Source: CAXMST01 sp963712765 (GTDB lineage Bacteria; Actinomycetota; Thermoleophilia; Solirubrobacterales; 70-9). Taken from it: DNA of 64,000 nucleotides. A program made the position numbers and the translations under genes. The DNA is taken from assembly GCA_963712765.1 (NCBI GenBank), contig CAVQIX010000005.1, forward strand, positions 434,001 through 498,000, read 5' to 3'. This document shows, in pieces, positions 63,152 to 64,000 of the stretch. Within the stretch, counting starts at the first letter, position 1, and each line of letters opens with the position of its first letter. Under the pieces are notes generated by a model, which ran no database searches, had not been told where the DNA came from, and was given only the letters and a program-made list of their open reading frames with translations.

Positions 63152-64000
63152 CTAGCCGCGCAGTGCCCGCAGCGCGTTGAGGATCACCGCCAGGTCAATG
63201 CCCTCCTGCAGCAGGGCTCCGGCGACGGGGGGCAGGTACCCGGCGGCGGCGAATCCCATCGCGATCAGGCTCAGACCGATCCCGACCACGATGCTCTGAC
63301 GGGCAATGAACAGCGCCCGCCTGCCGATGTGGACGGCGTCGGCGACTCGGTCGATTCGATCGACCGTGATCACCGCGTCGGCCGTCTCCGACGAGACTGT
63401 GGCTCCGGCCGCGCCCATTGCGATCCCGAGGTCGGCGATCGCGAGGCTGGGAGCGTCGTTGACCCCGTCACCGACCATGATCAGTGGCCGGAGCTCTGGG
63501 TCGTCTCGCAGGCTGCGCACGACCTCGACCTTGTCCTCGGGGCGTTGCTCTGAGTAGACGTGCTCGAAGCCCAGGTCGGCCCCTACGCGTTCGACGACGG
63601 AGCGCCGATCGCCGGAGACCAGGGCGACGTGGCGCAACCCCTCCTGCCGGAGGCGCGGGACGATCGATCCGGCGTCCGGCCGAGCCTCGTCCGCCATTAC
63701 GATCACCCCGGCCGGCCGGCCGTCGATCCCGACGTAGACACGCGCCTCCCCGGAGCCGCCGGCGAGCCCGTCCGGAGCCATGGTCGTGCCGACCCCGCTC
63801 GCCTCGAGGAAGGGCCCGCTCCCGACGGCCACCCGGTGCCCCTCGACCACGCCGGCGATCCCCTGGCCGGGATCCTCCTCCACCTCGGTGACGCGCGAGA
63901 GCTTCAGCTCCCGATCCTGCGCTGCCTGGACGAGAGCGTCGCCGAGCACGTGCGCGGAGAGGCGATCGACGGATGCGGCGAGCCGCAGTAGCTCGCCCCC
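63152..64000 (-). CDS. Heavy-metal P-type ATPase, C-terminal part (cut by window edge)
   Basis: The C-terminal 282 residues of a P1B-type metal pump. Visible parts are the nucleotide-binding domain (VGSGPFLEASGVGT and VYVGIDGRPAGVIVMADEAR), the hinge MVGDGVNDAPSLAIADLGIA with the GDGxND motif, and two final membrane helices ending LLQEGIDLAVILNALRALRG. The region with DKTGT and the CPx metal-binding helix is outside the window. A Zn/Cd/Co type (ZntA/CadA-like) is most likely from the final EGxxLxVxLNALR motif. The frame is open to the window edge at 64000. Confidence 0.88.
   Translation of the reverse strand, partial: GGELLRLAASVDRLSAHVLGDALVQAAQDRELKLSRVTEVEEDPGQGIAGVVEGHRVAVGSGPFLEASGVGTTMAPDGLAGGSGEARVYVGIDGRPAGVIVMADEARPDAGSIVPRLRQEGLRHVALVSGDRRSVVERVGADLGFEHVYSEQRPEDKVEVVRSLRDDPELRPLIMVGDGVNDAPSLAIADLGIAMGAAGATVSSETADAVITVDRIDRVADAVHIGRRALFIARQSIVVGIGLSLIAMGFAAAGYLPPVAGALLQEGIDLAVILNALRALRG

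Overview
The window is high-GC actinobacterial DNA with tightly packed genes, many ATGA start/stop overlaps and long open frames antisense to real genes. Several features suggest the class Thermoleophilia (order Solirubrobacterales): lineage-type secreted proteins (12831-14507, and the broken genes at 3549 and 5534), a small zinc-finger/helix-turn-helix protein, an Rpf-like muralytic enzyme behind a c-di-AMP riboswitch, and MmpL, WS/DGAT and RskA/SigK-type genes. This is an inference from protein style; no rRNA or tRNA is present to confirm it.

Layout. 1-3.3 kb: envelope polysaccharide export (Wzm/Wzt-like ABC transporter plus a family 2 glycosyltransferase). 3.5-6.1 kb: two secreted-protein genes broken by frameshifts. 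6.1-12.7 kb: NAD(P)-binding protein, a DNA-binding-like protein with its own promoter, a CPA2 antiporter, an amidase and an MmpL transporter. 12.8-23.1 kb: a duplicated-domain secreted protein, an acyltransferase, an Atl-type DNA repair protein, a methyltransferase/DUF2510 pair, DAHP synthase, an FHA protein, a glycosyltransferase, an SGNH hydrolase and a DUF368 lipid-carrier translocase. 23.1-30.7 kb: the riboswitch-controlled Rpf-like gene, a CGNR regulator coupled to an acyl-ACP thioesterase, WS/DGAT, PBP1A and a multi-copper-site secreted protein.

30.8-36.4 kb is the most unusual region. It looks like an undescribed RiPP locus. Four tandem 33-41 residue precursor peptides share a leader with a YxxPxV motif and differ only in short tails. 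They lie just upstream of a radical SAM enzyme with a fused C-terminal PqqD-like domain, with a separate PqqD protein, an HprK-like kinase, a family-5 nucleotidyltransferase and an MGT-type glycosyltransferase nearby. No lasso cyclase or transglutaminase-like leader peptidase is seen, so this is not an ordinary lasso peptide cluster although the leader resembles one.

36.5-49.4 kb: a secreted fusion of two alpha/beta hydrolases, an HTTM (gamma-carboxylase-like) membrane protein, a cupin, a minimal metallopeptidase, a polysaccharide deacetylase, a PhyH oxygenase, a coupled DUF3891-P450-nucleotidyltransferase operon, DegV and a glycosyltransferase. 49.4-60.4 kb: an ECF sigma/anti-sigma pair with a possible CTG-start third gene, haloalkane dehalogenase, enoyl-CoA hydratase, PAP2, TatA, YccF and a BAAT-type acyl hydrolase. 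60.6-63.1 kb: a methyltransferase-PhyH-methyltransferase operon. The window ends inside a heavy-metal P-type ATPase.
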